A stretch of 64,000 nt of DNA, taken from Thiohalophilus sp046483665 (lineage in GTDB: Bacteria; Pseudomonadota; Gammaproteobacteria; UBA6429; Thiohalophilaceae). Both the position numbers and the translations under genes were made by a program. Within the stretch, counting starts at the first letter, position 1; the number at the start of each line of letters is the position of its first letter. The notes under the pieces were generated by a model. That model ran no database searches and was not told the DNA's origin. It saw nothing but the letters and a program-made list of their open reading frames with translations. The DNA lies in contig NZ_JAWOCR010000021.1 in the NCBI RefSeq assembly GCF_046483665.1, positions 1 to 64,000 on the forward strand, read 5' to 3'. Of the stretch, positions 50,882 to 59,206 are shown one piece after another.

Positions 50882-51739
50882 ATGAAGCTCATTATTGGTT
50901 TAATTATCGTCAGTGGTGCCGTGTTTGGTGGCTTTATGATGGCTGGCGGACACATGCTGGCATTATATCAACCGGCGGAATACGTGATTATCGGTGGGGG
51001 GGCGCTGGGTGCATTTATTATCGCCAATCCTCCACGGATTATCACCGCGGCCTTCAAAGGTGTGCCCGCGCTGCTCAAGGGAGCGAAATACAGCAAGCAA
51101 ACCTATATGGAATTGCTGGCTCTGATGTATAACCTGTTCGCCAAGGCGCGCAAGGAAGGGTTGATGGCGCTGGAAAGCGATATCGATGAACCGAAAGAGA
51201 GTGAGATTTTTACCGCTTATCCCAAACTGATGAGCAATCATCATCTTATTGAATTTATCTGCGATTATCTGCGTTTGATGGTGGGCGGTAACATGAATGC
51301 TTTCGAAATTGAGCAGTTGATGGATGTCGAGCTCGAAACCCATCACCATGAAATTTCCCAGCCCAGCCATGCCGTCACGATTGCCTCGGACGGCCTGCCC
51401 GGTTTCGGTATTGTCGCGGCGGTCATGGGTGTCGTCGTGACCATGGGCTATATCAGTGAGCCCCCGGAAATTCTGGGTATGAAGGTCGCGGCCGCTCTGG
51501 TGGGCACCTTCCTGGGGATTTTGCTGGCCTACGGTTTTGTTGGTCCTATGGCGGCTGCGATGTCCAGCCGGGAAGAAGAAGAAGGTAAGCTGTTCGAATG
51601 TGCCAAGATTTGCATTATGGCTACCCTGAACGGCTATACGCCGCAGATTGCGGTCGAATTTGGCCGCAAGGCGCTTTACAGCCACAATCGTCCCGGATTC
51701 CTTGAGCTTGAGGAGTATATCAAGGAACAGAAGAAGTAA
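50882..51739 (+). CDS. motA: Flagellar motor stator protein MotA
   Basis: MotA forms the ion channel of the flagellar stator with MotB. The 285-residue protein has four membrane spans (near 3-20, 33-52, 172-190 and 205-225) and a large cytoplasmic loop with charged residues for FliG contact. The proline of the third span region is in SDGLPGFGIVAAVMGVVVTMG near 165-185. The sequence IIGLIIVSGAVFGGFMMAGG is of the E. coli-type, long-loop class. The product ends LEEYIKEQKK. motB follows after 17 bases. Confidence 0.96.
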   Translation: MKLIIGLIIVSGAVFGGFMMAGGHMLALYQPAEYVIIGGGALGAFIIANPPRIITAAFKGVPALLKGAKYSKQTYMELLALMYNLFAKARKEGLMALESDIDEPKESEIFTAYPKLMSNHHLIEFICDYLRLMVGGNMNAFEIEQLMDVELETHHHEISQPSHAVTIASDGLPGFGIVAAVMGVVVTMGYISEPPEILGMKVAAALVGTFLGILLAYGFVGPMAAAMSSREEEEGKLFECAKICIMATLNGYTPQIAVEFGRKALYSHNRPGFLELEEYIKEQKK

Positions 51740-51756
51740 TCTGACGGATTATCAGC

Positions 51757-52722
51757 GTGGCCGCCGAGGACAAAAAACAACCCATCGTCATCAAGAAAGT
51801 CGTCAAGAAGGGCGGCGGTCATCATGGTGGCTCATGGAAAGTCGCGTATGCTGACTTCGTCACCGCGATGATGGCGTTTTTCCTGTTGCTGTGGCTGCTG
51901 GGTATCTCCGATGACGCGTTGCGCGAGGGGATTTCCGACTGGTTTCAGAACCCGTCAGCCATACAGGGCCCGGGCGGCGCCAGCACCAGTATGATCAAGC
52001 TTGGCGGCACCAAGGATATTCCTAAAGGCGAAGGGCATAAGTCCGAGCAACACGCCCCGCAAGTCGATCCTGTTGAACAAAGCGAGCAGGAAAAGATGGA
52101 GGAGCGTGTTCGCGATGTAATACGTCAGCAGGATAAAAAACAACTCGACCAGTTGTTGCAAAAACTCAAAGCGGCTATCGAAAGCAGTGATCAGCTGAAG
52201 AATTTCAAGGATCAACTGCTGCTGGAGATCACACCGGAAGGACTGCGGGTACAGATTGTCGATAAGAAAAACCGCCCCATGTTCGATCTGGGCAGCGATC
52301 AGCTCAAATCCTATACTCAGGAAATCCTGCAAAATATTTCCCAGGTCATTGCCGCCAATGTGCCGAACAAGGTGAGTATTGCCGGCCATACCGATGCAAC
52401 GCCTTTTCCCAAGGGTTATATCGAATATGAAGACCAGTACGGCAACGATTATCGTAAACCCTATTCCAACTGGGAGCTGTCGGCGGATCGCGCCAATGCC
52501 GCACGCCGAGAACTGATTGAAGGAGGAATGCCACAGGAACAGCTCGGCAGGGTGGTAGGTCTTGCTGATTCGGTACTGTTCGACAAGGAAAACCCGTACA
52601 ACCCTGTGAATCGGCGTATCAGCATCGTCGTGCTGAACAGAGATGCTGAGCAGGCCCTGATGGAAGGCGAGGGCAAGATGGATACCCTCGAAATTAAACC
52701 AGACGAGCCTGCCTCGGAATAG
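51757..52722 (+). CDS. motB: Flagellar motor stator protein MotB
   Basis: MotB anchors the stator to peptidoglycan. The start is GTG 51757 after GGATTATCAGC. The 321-residue protein has a basic N-terminus (KKVVKKGGGHHGGSWKVAYADF) with the ion-binding Asp33 at the start of the single span (about 32-52). A plug and linker with coiled-coil follow. The OmpA-like peptidoglycan-binding domain (about 165-295) contains IAGHTDATPFPKG and NWELSADRANAARRELIEGG. The ion (proton or sodium) cannot be decided by sight. Confidence 0.96.
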   Translation: MAAEDKKQPIVIKKVVKKGGGHHGGSWKVAYADFVTAMMAFFLLLWLLGISDDALREGISDWFQNPSAIQGPGGASTSMIKLGGTKDIPKGEGHKSEQHAPQVDPVEQSEQEKMEERVRDVIRQQDKKQLDQLLQKLKAAIESSDQLKNFKDQLLLEITPEGLRVQIVDKKNRPMFDLGSDQLKSYTQEILQNISQVIAANVPNKVSIAGHTDATPFPKGYIEYEDQYGNDYRKPYSNWELSADRANAARRELIEGGMPQEQLGRVVGLADSVLFDKENPYNPVNRRISIVVLNRDAEQALMEGEGKMDTLEIKPDEPASE

Positions 52723-52751
52723 TCTCGTCACTTTCAGGTCTGGCGGGAAAA

Positions 52752-52962
52752 AACGCAGAGGACGCGGAGCCGCAGAGAAGAATAATAAAATTATATAAGT
52801 CGGACCTTGATCGCGATCAGCACTTTCAAAACAGGCTGTTATCGAAATCTCAATCGGACATTCTCGCCTTTTGCGATATACGTCGTTATTAACTCACTTT
52901 TTGCATTTCAAATCAAAATGAACTCTCTGCGTCTTTGCGGTTCCGCGTCCTCCGCGTAATTG
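52752..52962. repeat. Inverted ACGCAGAG-type repeat pair between motB and rsgA
   Basis: ACGCAGAGGACGCGGAGCCG (52752-52771) and onward faces CTCTGCGTCTTTGCGGTTCC (52924-52943) and onward to TCCGCGTAATT, bracketing about 135 bases. It separates convergent genes. No terminator with a T tract is obvious in this 263-base gap, so the pair itself may act as one. Confidence 0.8.
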
Positions 52963-52985
52963 ACAGAAAATCCAAAAAATGACGC

Positions 52986-53933
52986 TCAATGGTTGTCCTG
53001 TTGCAGAGATTCGAGCAGGTTCAGGTAGCTTTTGTAACGCTGCGGACTGATTCCACCGGTTTGGACTGACGTGCGTACGGCACAGCCCGGCTCCTGGCGA
53101 TGCAGGCAATCACGGAATTTGCAGTGTGGTCGAAAAGTGTTGAACTCACGAAATCCCGCAGCCAGATCAGTTGGTCCGACTTGCCACAGGCCAAACTCAC
53201 GGATGCCCGGTGAGTCGATGATGTTACCGTCCCGTTGAGGCAAGTGATAGAGCCGGGCGGTCGTAGTGGTGTGGGTTCCCTTGTTGGTCGCGCTGGAGAC
53301 ATCGCCGACCCGGGCATCGACTTCGGGCAACAGCGCATTAATCAGGGATGATTTACCCACACCCGACTGGCCGACAACGATATTGTTGCGGCCGTTCAGA
53401 ACCAGATGCAATGCGTCGAAACCGTCCGCAACTTTAGCGCTGACCTCGACCAGCCGGTAGCCTATCTGTTCATAAACGGCGAGCCGCTGTTTAACGGCTG
53501 CAGCGTCTTCGCTTGTAAGCAAGTCAACCTTGTTCAGGACGATGACGGGCGTGATGCCAGTGAGTTCGGCAGCCACCAGATAACGATCGATCAGGGCCTC
53601 TTTGAAGGCGGGCCGAGGAGAAATGACGATCAATATCTGATCGATGTTGGCCGCAATAATACGGGATTTGCCGCGGCTGTCGGGACGAGCCAGTTCAGAA
53701 CGACGTGGTAACCGTCGGACGATAATATCGTCGCGCTCGCCGGTTTCAACGATGACCTGATCACCGGTAACCAGCGGACCCGCACTTTTTCGGCTATGGC
53801 ACTCACGTAGCTGTTGATCTGCTGTTTCCACCAGCAGAGTGGAACCGTGATGGGCGATTACCAGTCCTGTTTGTTGCCTGTGATTTTCGGTTGACTGTAA
53901 AGAATCACTTTCTGTGGACGTGTCAACACTCAT
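52986..53933 (-). CDS. rsgA: Small ribosomal subunit biogenesis GTPase RsgA
   Basis: RsgA is a circularly permuted GTPase that assists late 30S maturation. The 315-residue protein has an OB-fold (about 20-90). G4 (LNKVDLL near 135) comes before G1 (VGQSGVGKSSLIN near 190) and G3 (DSPGIREFG near 238), which is the diagnostic permutation. A C-terminal zinc finger has CKFRDCLHRQEPGC (near 271-284). It lies near orn, as in E. coli, but with three genes between. Confidence 0.97.
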   Translation of the reverse strand: MSVDTSTESDSLQSTENHRQQTGLVIAHHGSTLLVETADQQLRECHSRKSAGPLVTGDQVIVETGERDDIIVRRLPRRSELARPDSRGKSRIIAANIDQILIVISPRPAFKEALIDRYLVAAELTGITPVIVLNKVDLLTSEDAAAVKQRLAVYEQIGYRLVEVSAKVADGFDALHLVLNGRNNIVVGQSGVGKSSLINALLPEVDARVGDVSSATNKGTHTTTTARLYHLPQRDGNIIDSPGIREFGLWQVGPTDLAAGFREFNTFRPHCKFRDCLHRQEPGCAVRTSVQTGGISPQRYKSYLNLLESLQQDNH

Positions 53934-53959
53934 GCAGCTATTGGCTTGTTGTCTGGCAA

Positions 53960-54289
53960 TCAGGCAAACAGCGCGTTTACCCGCGCGGCGCAGATAAAGT
54001 CATTCTCCGACAGCCCGCCAACCGAGTGTGTCGTGAAGATAATCTTGCAGCGATTGTAACCGGCTTCGATATCCGGATGATGATCTTGCTGATTGGCAAT
54101 CCAGGCAACCGCGTTAACAAATTCGATGGTTTCGTAAAAATTCTTGAACTTGAATTCACGGGCCAGGCTCTGCTCGGTTTCTATGAGTTCCCAGCCGGGA
54201 ATTTCCTTGTGTAATTGCGCAGCCTGTTGTGCATCGAGTGCCGGGCTGCCTTTGGGCAGTGACTGACAACTTTTATCGGAAAGTCCCAT
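53960..54289 (-). CDS. phhB: 4a-hydroxytetrahydrobiopterin dehydratase
   Basis: Pterin-4a-carbinolamine dehydratase regenerates the pterin cofactor of aromatic amino-acid hydroxylases, and family members also exist in bacteria without such hydroxylases (Moco-related role proposed). The 109-residue protein has the active-site block NQQDHHPDIEAGYNRCKI (near 67-84) and the C-terminal THSVGGLSENDF. No phhA is in view. It overlaps no neighbour; the cytochrome c gene ends five bases upstream, so the two are likely co-transcribed. Confidence 0.93.
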   Translation of the reverse strand: MGLSDKSCQSLPKGSPALDAQQAAQLHKEIPGWELIETEQSLAREFKFKNFYETIEFVNAVAWIANQQDHHPDIEAGYNRCKIIFTTHSVGGLSENDFICAARVNALFA

Positions 54290-54294
54290 GGTTT

Positions 54295-54609
54295 TTACTC
54301 CTCGAACTTGTAAAAGTTCTGGTTTAGATAATTTACCACGTCCTCAATCTGGCTCTCCGGCCAGGGGGCACCCAGGCTGGTCTTGCATCGTCGCACCTGG
54401 GTATACAATGCCTCAAGCGTTTCGATACGGCGATTTTCCCGGACATAGATGCCGGTACCGTCCTCGCCATAAATACCGCTTTTCATCGAGGCGTGACAAT
54501 TGATGCAGTTTTCACGGTGCAGTTCCCGCCCACGTTCGGGATCGCCGGCTTGCGCGGGGCCTGCCAGGAGAAGGCAGATCAGGAAGCTATGACTGAGGTG
54601 CAAACGCAT
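54295..54609 (-). CDS. Small periplasmic c-type cytochrome
   Basis: A 104-residue protein with a signal peptide (cleaved after AQAG near 22) and one haem-binding motif CINCH (near 35-39). A candidate axial Met is in SMKSGIYGED (near 42). SLGAPWPESQIEDVVNYLNQNFYKF is typical of the last helix of class I cytochromes c. It probably works as an electron carrier or oxidase partner; the partner is unknown. Confidence 0.85.
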   Translation of the reverse strand: MRLHLSHSFLICLLLAGPAQAGDPERGRELHRENCINCHASMKSGIYGEDGTGIYVRENRRIETLEALYTQVRRCKTSLGAPWPESQIEDVVNYLNQNFYKFEE

Positions 54610-54643
54610 CGGCTTAAAACCTTATGTTTTGTAAAGTAAACAC

Positions 54644-55888
54644 TTAACTCATTTTACTCGACAAATGCGCGATACGCACCGGGGCTGGCGGATGTGAATC
54701 ATGAAAGGCCGAATAAACCGGGTCGGGAGTCAGGGTACTGGCATTCTCCTGGTAGAGTTTAACCAGGGCCTGAATCAGAGTGCCCGCGTCACTTTGCCGT
54801 GCGGCGAAGTCATCGGCCTCGAATTCATGCTTGCGACTGAAAGCCGCCATCAACGGTTGCAGATAGACCGTGAATACCGGCATCACCAGCATGAAAAGCA
54901 ACAGTGCAATATAGGTGGATGGTTGTTCTACGCCCAGACCATAATAGAAAGGCGCGTAGTCGAGCAACCAGCCCAGCAGCGCCAGCCCGGCCAAACTGAG
55001 CATGGCCATTACCGCAATGCGCTTGGGAATGTGGCGGCGGCGGAAATGGCCCAGCTCATGGGCCAGCACTGCTTCCACTTCATCCGGAGTCAGGGACTTG
55101 AGCAGGGTGTCAAAGAAGACAATACGTTTGTTATCACCCAGACCGGTAAAATAGGCATTTCCGTGACTGGAACGGCGCGAGCCGTCCATGACAAAAATAC
55201 CGTTACTGCGAAAACCACAGCGCGCCAATAACTTCTCGATGCGCTCGCGCAGGGCCTGATCATCCAGCGGCGAGAACCTGTTAAATAGTGGCGCGATGAA
55301 GGTCGGATAGGCCCACATCATCAGCAGACTGAATCCCATCCAGATGGCCCATACATATAGCCACCACAATGACGAAGCATCCTGCATCAGCCATAGCACG
55401 AGCCACAATAGCGGTCCTCCGATGAGCACCGCCAGCAGCATGTTTTTCATGAAGTCAGTAACAAACAATTTGCCGGTCATGCGATTGAACCCGAAGCGCT
55501 CCTCCAGTCGGAAAGTCCGATAGAGGCTCAGGGGGATATCCAGCAGGCTGCTAATCAGCATAAAGCTGAAAATTACCGCCAGGCCGGTGAGAACCGGTGA
55601 CAGTTCCATCCCGCGCCAGAAGTGATCCAGCATGTTTAATCCACCACCGAGCGTCCAGAGTAATAGCAGACCGATGCCAATTACTAACTCGGTCTTGCCA
55701 AAACGCAATTTGGCCAACGTATAATCGGCGGCTTTCTGGTGATGGCTCAGGCCAATATGTTCCTGAAATGCTTCCGGAACACGGTCGCGATGTTGACTGA
55801 CATAACGTGCCTGACGCTGACCCAGCCACCATTGCAGGGCGACGGACAGGGCCAGTGCTGTAATAAAAATAAGAGTCACCGTATTCAT
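54644..55888 (-). CDS. M48-family (Ste24/CaaX-type) membrane metalloprotease
   Basis: A 414-residue inner-membrane zinc protease resembling Ste24. Several spans lie in the N-terminal part (LIFITALALSVALQWWL; GIGLLLLWTLGG; VLTGLAVIFSFML) with the FRLEERFGFNRMT segment near 128. The zinc motif HELGHFRRRH is near 277, followed by two more spans. The third ligand is in FEADDFAA near 355. Substrates in bacteria without prenylated proteins are unclear, but membrane quality control is usual. The start codon ATG 55888 has GGGAAATCCACG before it. Confidence 0.9.
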   Translation of the reverse strand: MNTVTLIFITALALSVALQWWLGQRQARYVSQHRDRVPEAFQEHIGLSHHQKAADYTLAKLRFGKTELVIGIGLLLLWTLGGGLNMLDHFWRGMELSPVLTGLAVIFSFMLISSLLDIPLSLYRTFRLEERFGFNRMTGKLFVTDFMKNMLLAVLIGGPLLWLVLWLMQDASSLWWLYVWAIWMGFSLLMMWAYPTFIAPLFNRFSPLDDQALRERIEKLLARCGFRSNGIFVMDGSRRSSHGNAYFTGLGDNKRIVFFDTLLKSLTPDEVEAVLAHELGHFRRRHIPKRIAVMAMLSLAGLALLGWLLDYAPFYYGLGVEQPSTYIALLLFMLVMPVFTVYLQPLMAAFSRKHEFEADDFAARQSDAGTLIQALVKLYQENASTLTPDPVYSAFHDSHPPAPVRIAHLSSKMS

Positions 55889-55974
55889 CGTGGATTTCCC
55901 TGTTCAGAGTGCAGCATGGCAGGTTAGCCTCTGATAGAATGGTTGGCAAGAGACGTACGACGGAAACCAATTTT

Positions 55975-56532
55975 ATGAGTGCAGACAGCAATAACCTCAT
56001 CTGGATCGATCTGGAAATGACCGGTCTGGACACCCAGAACGACATGATCATCGAAATTGCCACCATCGTTACCGATAGCCAGCTCAACATTCTGGCCGAA
56101 GGCCCGGTTCTGGCGATTCATCAAAGCGATCAGATCCTGGCCGGCATGGATGAATGGAATACACGCCAGCACGGTCAGTCAGGTCTGGTGGAGCGGGTTC
56201 GTAACAGCACGGTGACCGAAGCTGAAGCGGAGGCAGAGACCCTGGCGTTTCTGAGTCAGTACGTACCGGCCCGCGCCTCGCCCATGTGCGGCAACAGTAT
56301 CTGTCAGGATCGTCGCTTTCTGGCGCGTTGCATGCCCCAGCTGGAGCAATATTTCCATTACCGCAATCTCGATGTCAGTACCCTCAAGGAACTGGCCAAG
56401 CGCTGGGCGCCTTCCATCTGCGGCGGATTGACGAAAAACGGCGCCCACCTGGCAATGGACGATATTCGCGATTCCATCAATGAATTACGCTACTATCGTG
56501 AGCACTTGCTCAAGTCCTTTCCTTCCGATTGA
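55975..56532 (+). CDS. orn: Oligoribonuclease
   Basis: Orn is the 3'-5' exoribonuclease that degrades 2-5-nucleotide RNAs and pGpG. ATG 55975 (MSADSNNLIWIDLEMTGLD) gives 185 residues, near the E. coli size (181). The DEDDh residues are present: DLEMTG (near 11-14), NSICQDRRFLARCMP with Asp near 115, and HLAMDDIRDS with His and Asp near 161-165. It is divergent from the M48 protease gene. In E. coli, rsgA is the divergent neighbour. Confidence 0.97.
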   Translation: MSADSNNLIWIDLEMTGLDTQNDMIIEIATIVTDSQLNILAEGPVLAIHQSDQILAGMDEWNTRQHGQSGLVERVRNSTVTEAEAEAETLAFLSQYVPARASPMCGNSICQDRRFLARCMPQLEQYFHYRNLDVSTLKELAKRWAPSICGGLTKNGAHLAMDDIRDSINELRYYREHLLKSFPSD

Positions 56533-56534
56533 AT

Positions 56535-56550
56535 CCCGCCTCCCGGCGGG
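56535..56550 (+). terminator. Terminator-like hairpin after orn
   Basis: CCCGCC pairs with GGCGGG over TCCC, two bases after the orn stop. No T tract follows, so efficiency is doubtful. Confidence 0.4.
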
Positions 56551-56733
56551 GATAACCTCCTGACAACTCGCAAAAGTTAGATAAATCACCCGGGCCAGAG
56601 TTCCCGTGCGGCCGCCGTGTCAGTCAGGTTTCTGACTGCGCTACGGCGTTGTCGGCCGTCAAGAGATTGGCGTTTCGCGCATCTGCATTGTCAAGCTATT
56701 GTTTTTAAATAATAAATTATTCAGCACAACCAC

Positions 56734-56749
56734 TGGCACATGTTTTGCA
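56734..56749 (+). promoter_or_regulatory. Sigma-54 promoter of the fliL operon
   Basis: TGGCAC, five bases, then TTGCA: the -24 GG (56735-56736) and -12 GC (56747-56748) are exactly 12 bases apart, matching the RpoN consensus. It lies 43 bases before the fliL ATG. AT-rich DNA and an IHF-like TGTCAAGCTATTG (56689-56701) lie upstream, fitting activation by a FleQ/FleR-like enhancer protein. Confidence 0.88.
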
Positions 56750-56791
56750 CCCGGATGGATGGACGGCGATTTTAAATCCCAGGGGAAGCTC

Positions 56792-57313
56792 ATGGCAGAT
56801 AACGAAAAAGATCTGGATCTCGACGTAAAAAGCGGCAGCAAGCTGAATACCATCTTGCTCGTGGTGCTGATCGTACTCTTGCTTGCGGTCGCCGGTGCTG
56901 GCGCCGCCTGGTACCTGATGAGCGGTGATGATGACAGTGCCGCTGCCGAGGGGGAAGAGGGCGAGACGGCGGAGGTGGTCGAAGCGCAACCGAAACCGGC
57001 GCATTATTTCAAACTCGAACCGGAGTTCGTGGTCAATTTCGAGAATCCTGGCAAAGCCCGCTATCTACAGCTGGAAATCCAGTTAATGGCCCGTGATTCC
57101 GGGGTTTTCGAGCAGGTCGAGACGCATATGCCGGTTATTCGCAGCGAGCTTCTGATTCTGTTCAGCGAACAGACTTACGAAGAGCTCAGCACGCGTGAAG
57201 GCAAACTGCGCCTGCGCGAAGAGACCTTGAAAACCATTAACCAGATACTGCAGACCGGTGAAGATGACCCCGGCATCGAGCAGGTCTATTTCACCAGCCT
57301 GATTATGCAATAG
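56792..57313 (+). CDS. fliL: Flagellar basal body-associated protein FliL
   Basis: FliL surrounds the stator and basal body and affects torque. ATG 56792 (MADNEKDLDLDVKSGSK) follows AGGGGAAG and is preferred over the upstream TTG at 56699, which precedes the promoter. The 173-residue product has one membrane span (about 20-42), an acidic linker (GEEGETAEVVEAQ) and the FliL domain (HYFKLEPEFVVNFENPGKARYLQLEIQLM). It ends YFTSLIMQ, as in the family. Confidence 0.95.
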   Translation: MADNEKDLDLDVKSGSKLNTILLVVLIVLLLAVAGAGAAWYLMSGDDDSAAAEGEEGETAEVVEAQPKPAHYFKLEPEFVVNFENPGKARYLQLEIQLMARDSGVFEQVETHMPVIRSELLILFSEQTYEELSTREGKLRLREETLKTINQILQTGEDDPGIEQVYFTSLIMQ

Positions 57314-57322
57314 GGCCCCGGG

Positions 57323-58339
57323 ATGTCAGTCAACGATCTATTATCACAAGACGAAATCGATGCGCTGTTACATGGCGTTGACAGTGGCGACGTTGATACC
57401 GAGGACGATTTTGCCGCCCACGACGGGGTGGCGCGTGGATTTGACTTTGCCAGTCATGATCGCATTGTTCGCGGCCGGATGCCGACGCTGGAGATGATTA
57501 ACGAGCGTTTCGCGCGCAAGTTTCGTATCAGTTTATTCAATATGCTGCGCCGTGCTGCCGAAATTTCGGTCGGGGGCGTGGAAATGATGAAATTCTCTGA
57601 ATACGTGCACAGCATGTTTGTTCCCACCAGCTTGAATCTGACCCGCGTGCGCCCCCTGCGCGGCACAGCGCTGATCGTATTCGAACCCAAACTGGTTTTT
57701 ATTATTGTTGATAACTACTACGGCGGGATTGGCCGGCACGCCAAGATCGAAGGACGCGATTTTTCCGCCACCGAACAACGCGTTGTCAGTACGGTACTTG
57801 AAGATGCCTTTAATGATCTGATCGATGCCTGGAAGCCGGTGCTGCCGATCAACTTCGAATTTATGAACATGGAAGTCAACCCGCAGTTTGCCAATATCGT
57901 CAGTCCCTCGGAAGTAGTGGTGGTATCCCGTTTTCATATCGAACTGGAAGGGGGCGGTGGCGAATTTCAGGTCACTATGCCTTATTCCATGCTTGAACCG
58001 ATTCGTGAGTTACTGGATGCCGGCGTACAAAGCGATGTCTCCGAGCGGGATGAACGCTGGGCCCATGCTTTGCGCCAGGATATCAAGTCGGCTGAGGTAA
58101 ACCTGACTGCCACATTGACCGAAGCCACAATGAGCCTTGCGGATGTTGTGAAGCTTAAGGCGGGAGATGTCATTCCAATAGAAATGCCCGAACTGGTTAC
58201 CGTGCGTGCCGAGGATATACCGGTCTTTCGTGGCAAATATGGGGTGCACCACAACAATATGGCGATAAAGATCGTTGAACAGGTGGAACGAACCAAGGAA
58301 AACCCGTTGCTGAAGACGGCCATGACGGAATCAAAGTGA
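57323..58339 (+). CDS. fliM: Flagellar motor switch protein FliM
   Basis: FliM binds CheY-phosphate and sets motor direction. The 338-residue protein begins with the CheY-binding peptide LLSQDEIDALLHG (near 6-18). The middle domain contains MPTLEMINERFARKFRISLFNMLRR. The C-terminal SpoA domain contains LTEATMSLADVVKLKAGDVIPIEMP. fliN begins seven bases after the stop. Confidence 0.98.
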   Translation: MSVNDLLSQDEIDALLHGVDSGDVDTEDDFAAHDGVARGFDFASHDRIVRGRMPTLEMINERFARKFRISLFNMLRRAAEISVGGVEMMKFSEYVHSMFVPTSLNLTRVRPLRGTALIVFEPKLVFIIVDNYYGGIGRHAKIEGRDFSATEQRVVSTVLEDAFNDLIDAWKPVLPINFEFMNMEVNPQFANIVSPSEVVVVSRFHIELEGGGGEFQVTMPYSMLEPIRELLDAGVQSDVSERDERWAHALRQDIKSAEVNLTATLTEATMSLADVVKLKAGDVIPIEMPELVTVRAEDIPVFRGKYGVHHNNMAIKIVEQVERTKENPLLKTAMTESK

Positions 58340-58346
58340 GGTAACC

Positions 58347-58766
58347 ATGAACGATACAAACGACGAATCAGAAGTTATGGACGAATGGGCGGCTGCAATG
58401 GATGAAGCGGCGGAAGCCGGTGATCAAGCGGCAGCCAAGCAAACCACAGAGGTTCAGCATGCCGGCTTTGAGAACCTTCAGGAATCAGGCAGTCGCAGCA
58501 ACGAAGATATCAACCTGGATGTGATACTGGATGTGCCGGTGACCCTGTCACTGGAGATTGGACGTTCTCAGATTAATATTCGTAACCTGCTGCAACTGAA
58601 CCAGGGCTCGGTGATTGAACTGGATCGTCTGGCGGGCGAGCCGCTGGATGTACTGGTTAACGGTACTTTGATCGCGCATGGGGAAGTAGTGGTCGTGAAC
58701 GAGAAATTTGGCATTCGTCTGACCGATATTATCAGCCCTGCGGAACGGGTCAAAAAACTCAAATGA
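58347..58766 (+). CDS. fliN: Flagellar motor switch protein FliN
   Basis: FliN forms the C-ring base with FliM. The 139-residue protein has an acidic, disordered N-terminus (residues 1-50). The SpoA domain follows (NLDVILDVPVTLSLEIGRSQINIRNLLQLNQGSVIELDRLAGEPLDVLVNG), ending with RLTDIISPAERVKKLK. Its stop overlaps the fliO start by four bases. Confidence 0.98.
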   Translation: MNDTNDESEVMDEWAAAMDEAAEAGDQAAAKQTTEVQHAGFENLQESGSRSNEDINLDVILDVPVTLSLEIGRSQINIRNLLQLNQGSVIELDRLAGEPLDVLVNGTLIAHGEVVVVNEKFGIRLTDIISPAERVKKLK

Positions 58767-59206
58767 AGCGATTTCTGTCCAGAATGGGCCTGTTTCTGGC
58801 AGGTCTGTCAAGTTCCTGCGCGCTGCTGGCGGCCGAAACAGTCAAATCCGGCCCCTTGACCAGCGAGCCGATCGGTAGTGGCAGCTATGTGCAAATGGCG
58901 CTTGGCCTGCTGTTCATCGTTGCATTGATCTTTGGCATGGGATGGTTCATACGCCGGCTGGGGACCTTTAACAGTGTTGCCAGCGGCAGCCTCAAACTTC
59001 TTGGCGGCCTGTCAATTGGTCAGCGTGAAAAAATTGTTCTGGTACAGGTAGGTGAGACCCAGTTACTGGTAGGTGTTGCCCCGGGACAGGTTCGTACCTT
59101 GCATGTGCTGGAAAAACCGGTCAGCGATGAATCACCGCAAGCAATGTCGTCCGGGTTCGCGGAAAAACTCAATCAACTGTTGAAACAACAAACGTCACGC
59201 AAATGA
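58763..59206 (+). CDS. fliO: Flagellar export apparatus assembly protein FliO
   Basis: FliO helps FliP ring formation in the flagellar type III export gate. The 147-residue protein has an N-terminal signal-like segment (MKRFLSRMGLFLAGLSSSCALLA) and a membrane span near 43-68 (VQMALGLLFIVALIFGMGWFI). A cytoplasmic region follows (LKLLGGLSIGQREKIVLVQVGETQLLVGVAPG). It overlaps both neighbours by four bases, pointing to coupled translation. Confidence 0.93.
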   Translation: MKRFLSRMGLFLAGLSSSCALLAAETVKSGPLTSEPIGSGSYVQMALGLLFIVALIFGMGWFIRRLGTFNSVASGSLKLLGGLSIGQREKIVLVQVGETQLLVGVAPGQVRTLHVLEKPVSDESPQAMSSGFAEKLNQLLKQQTSRK

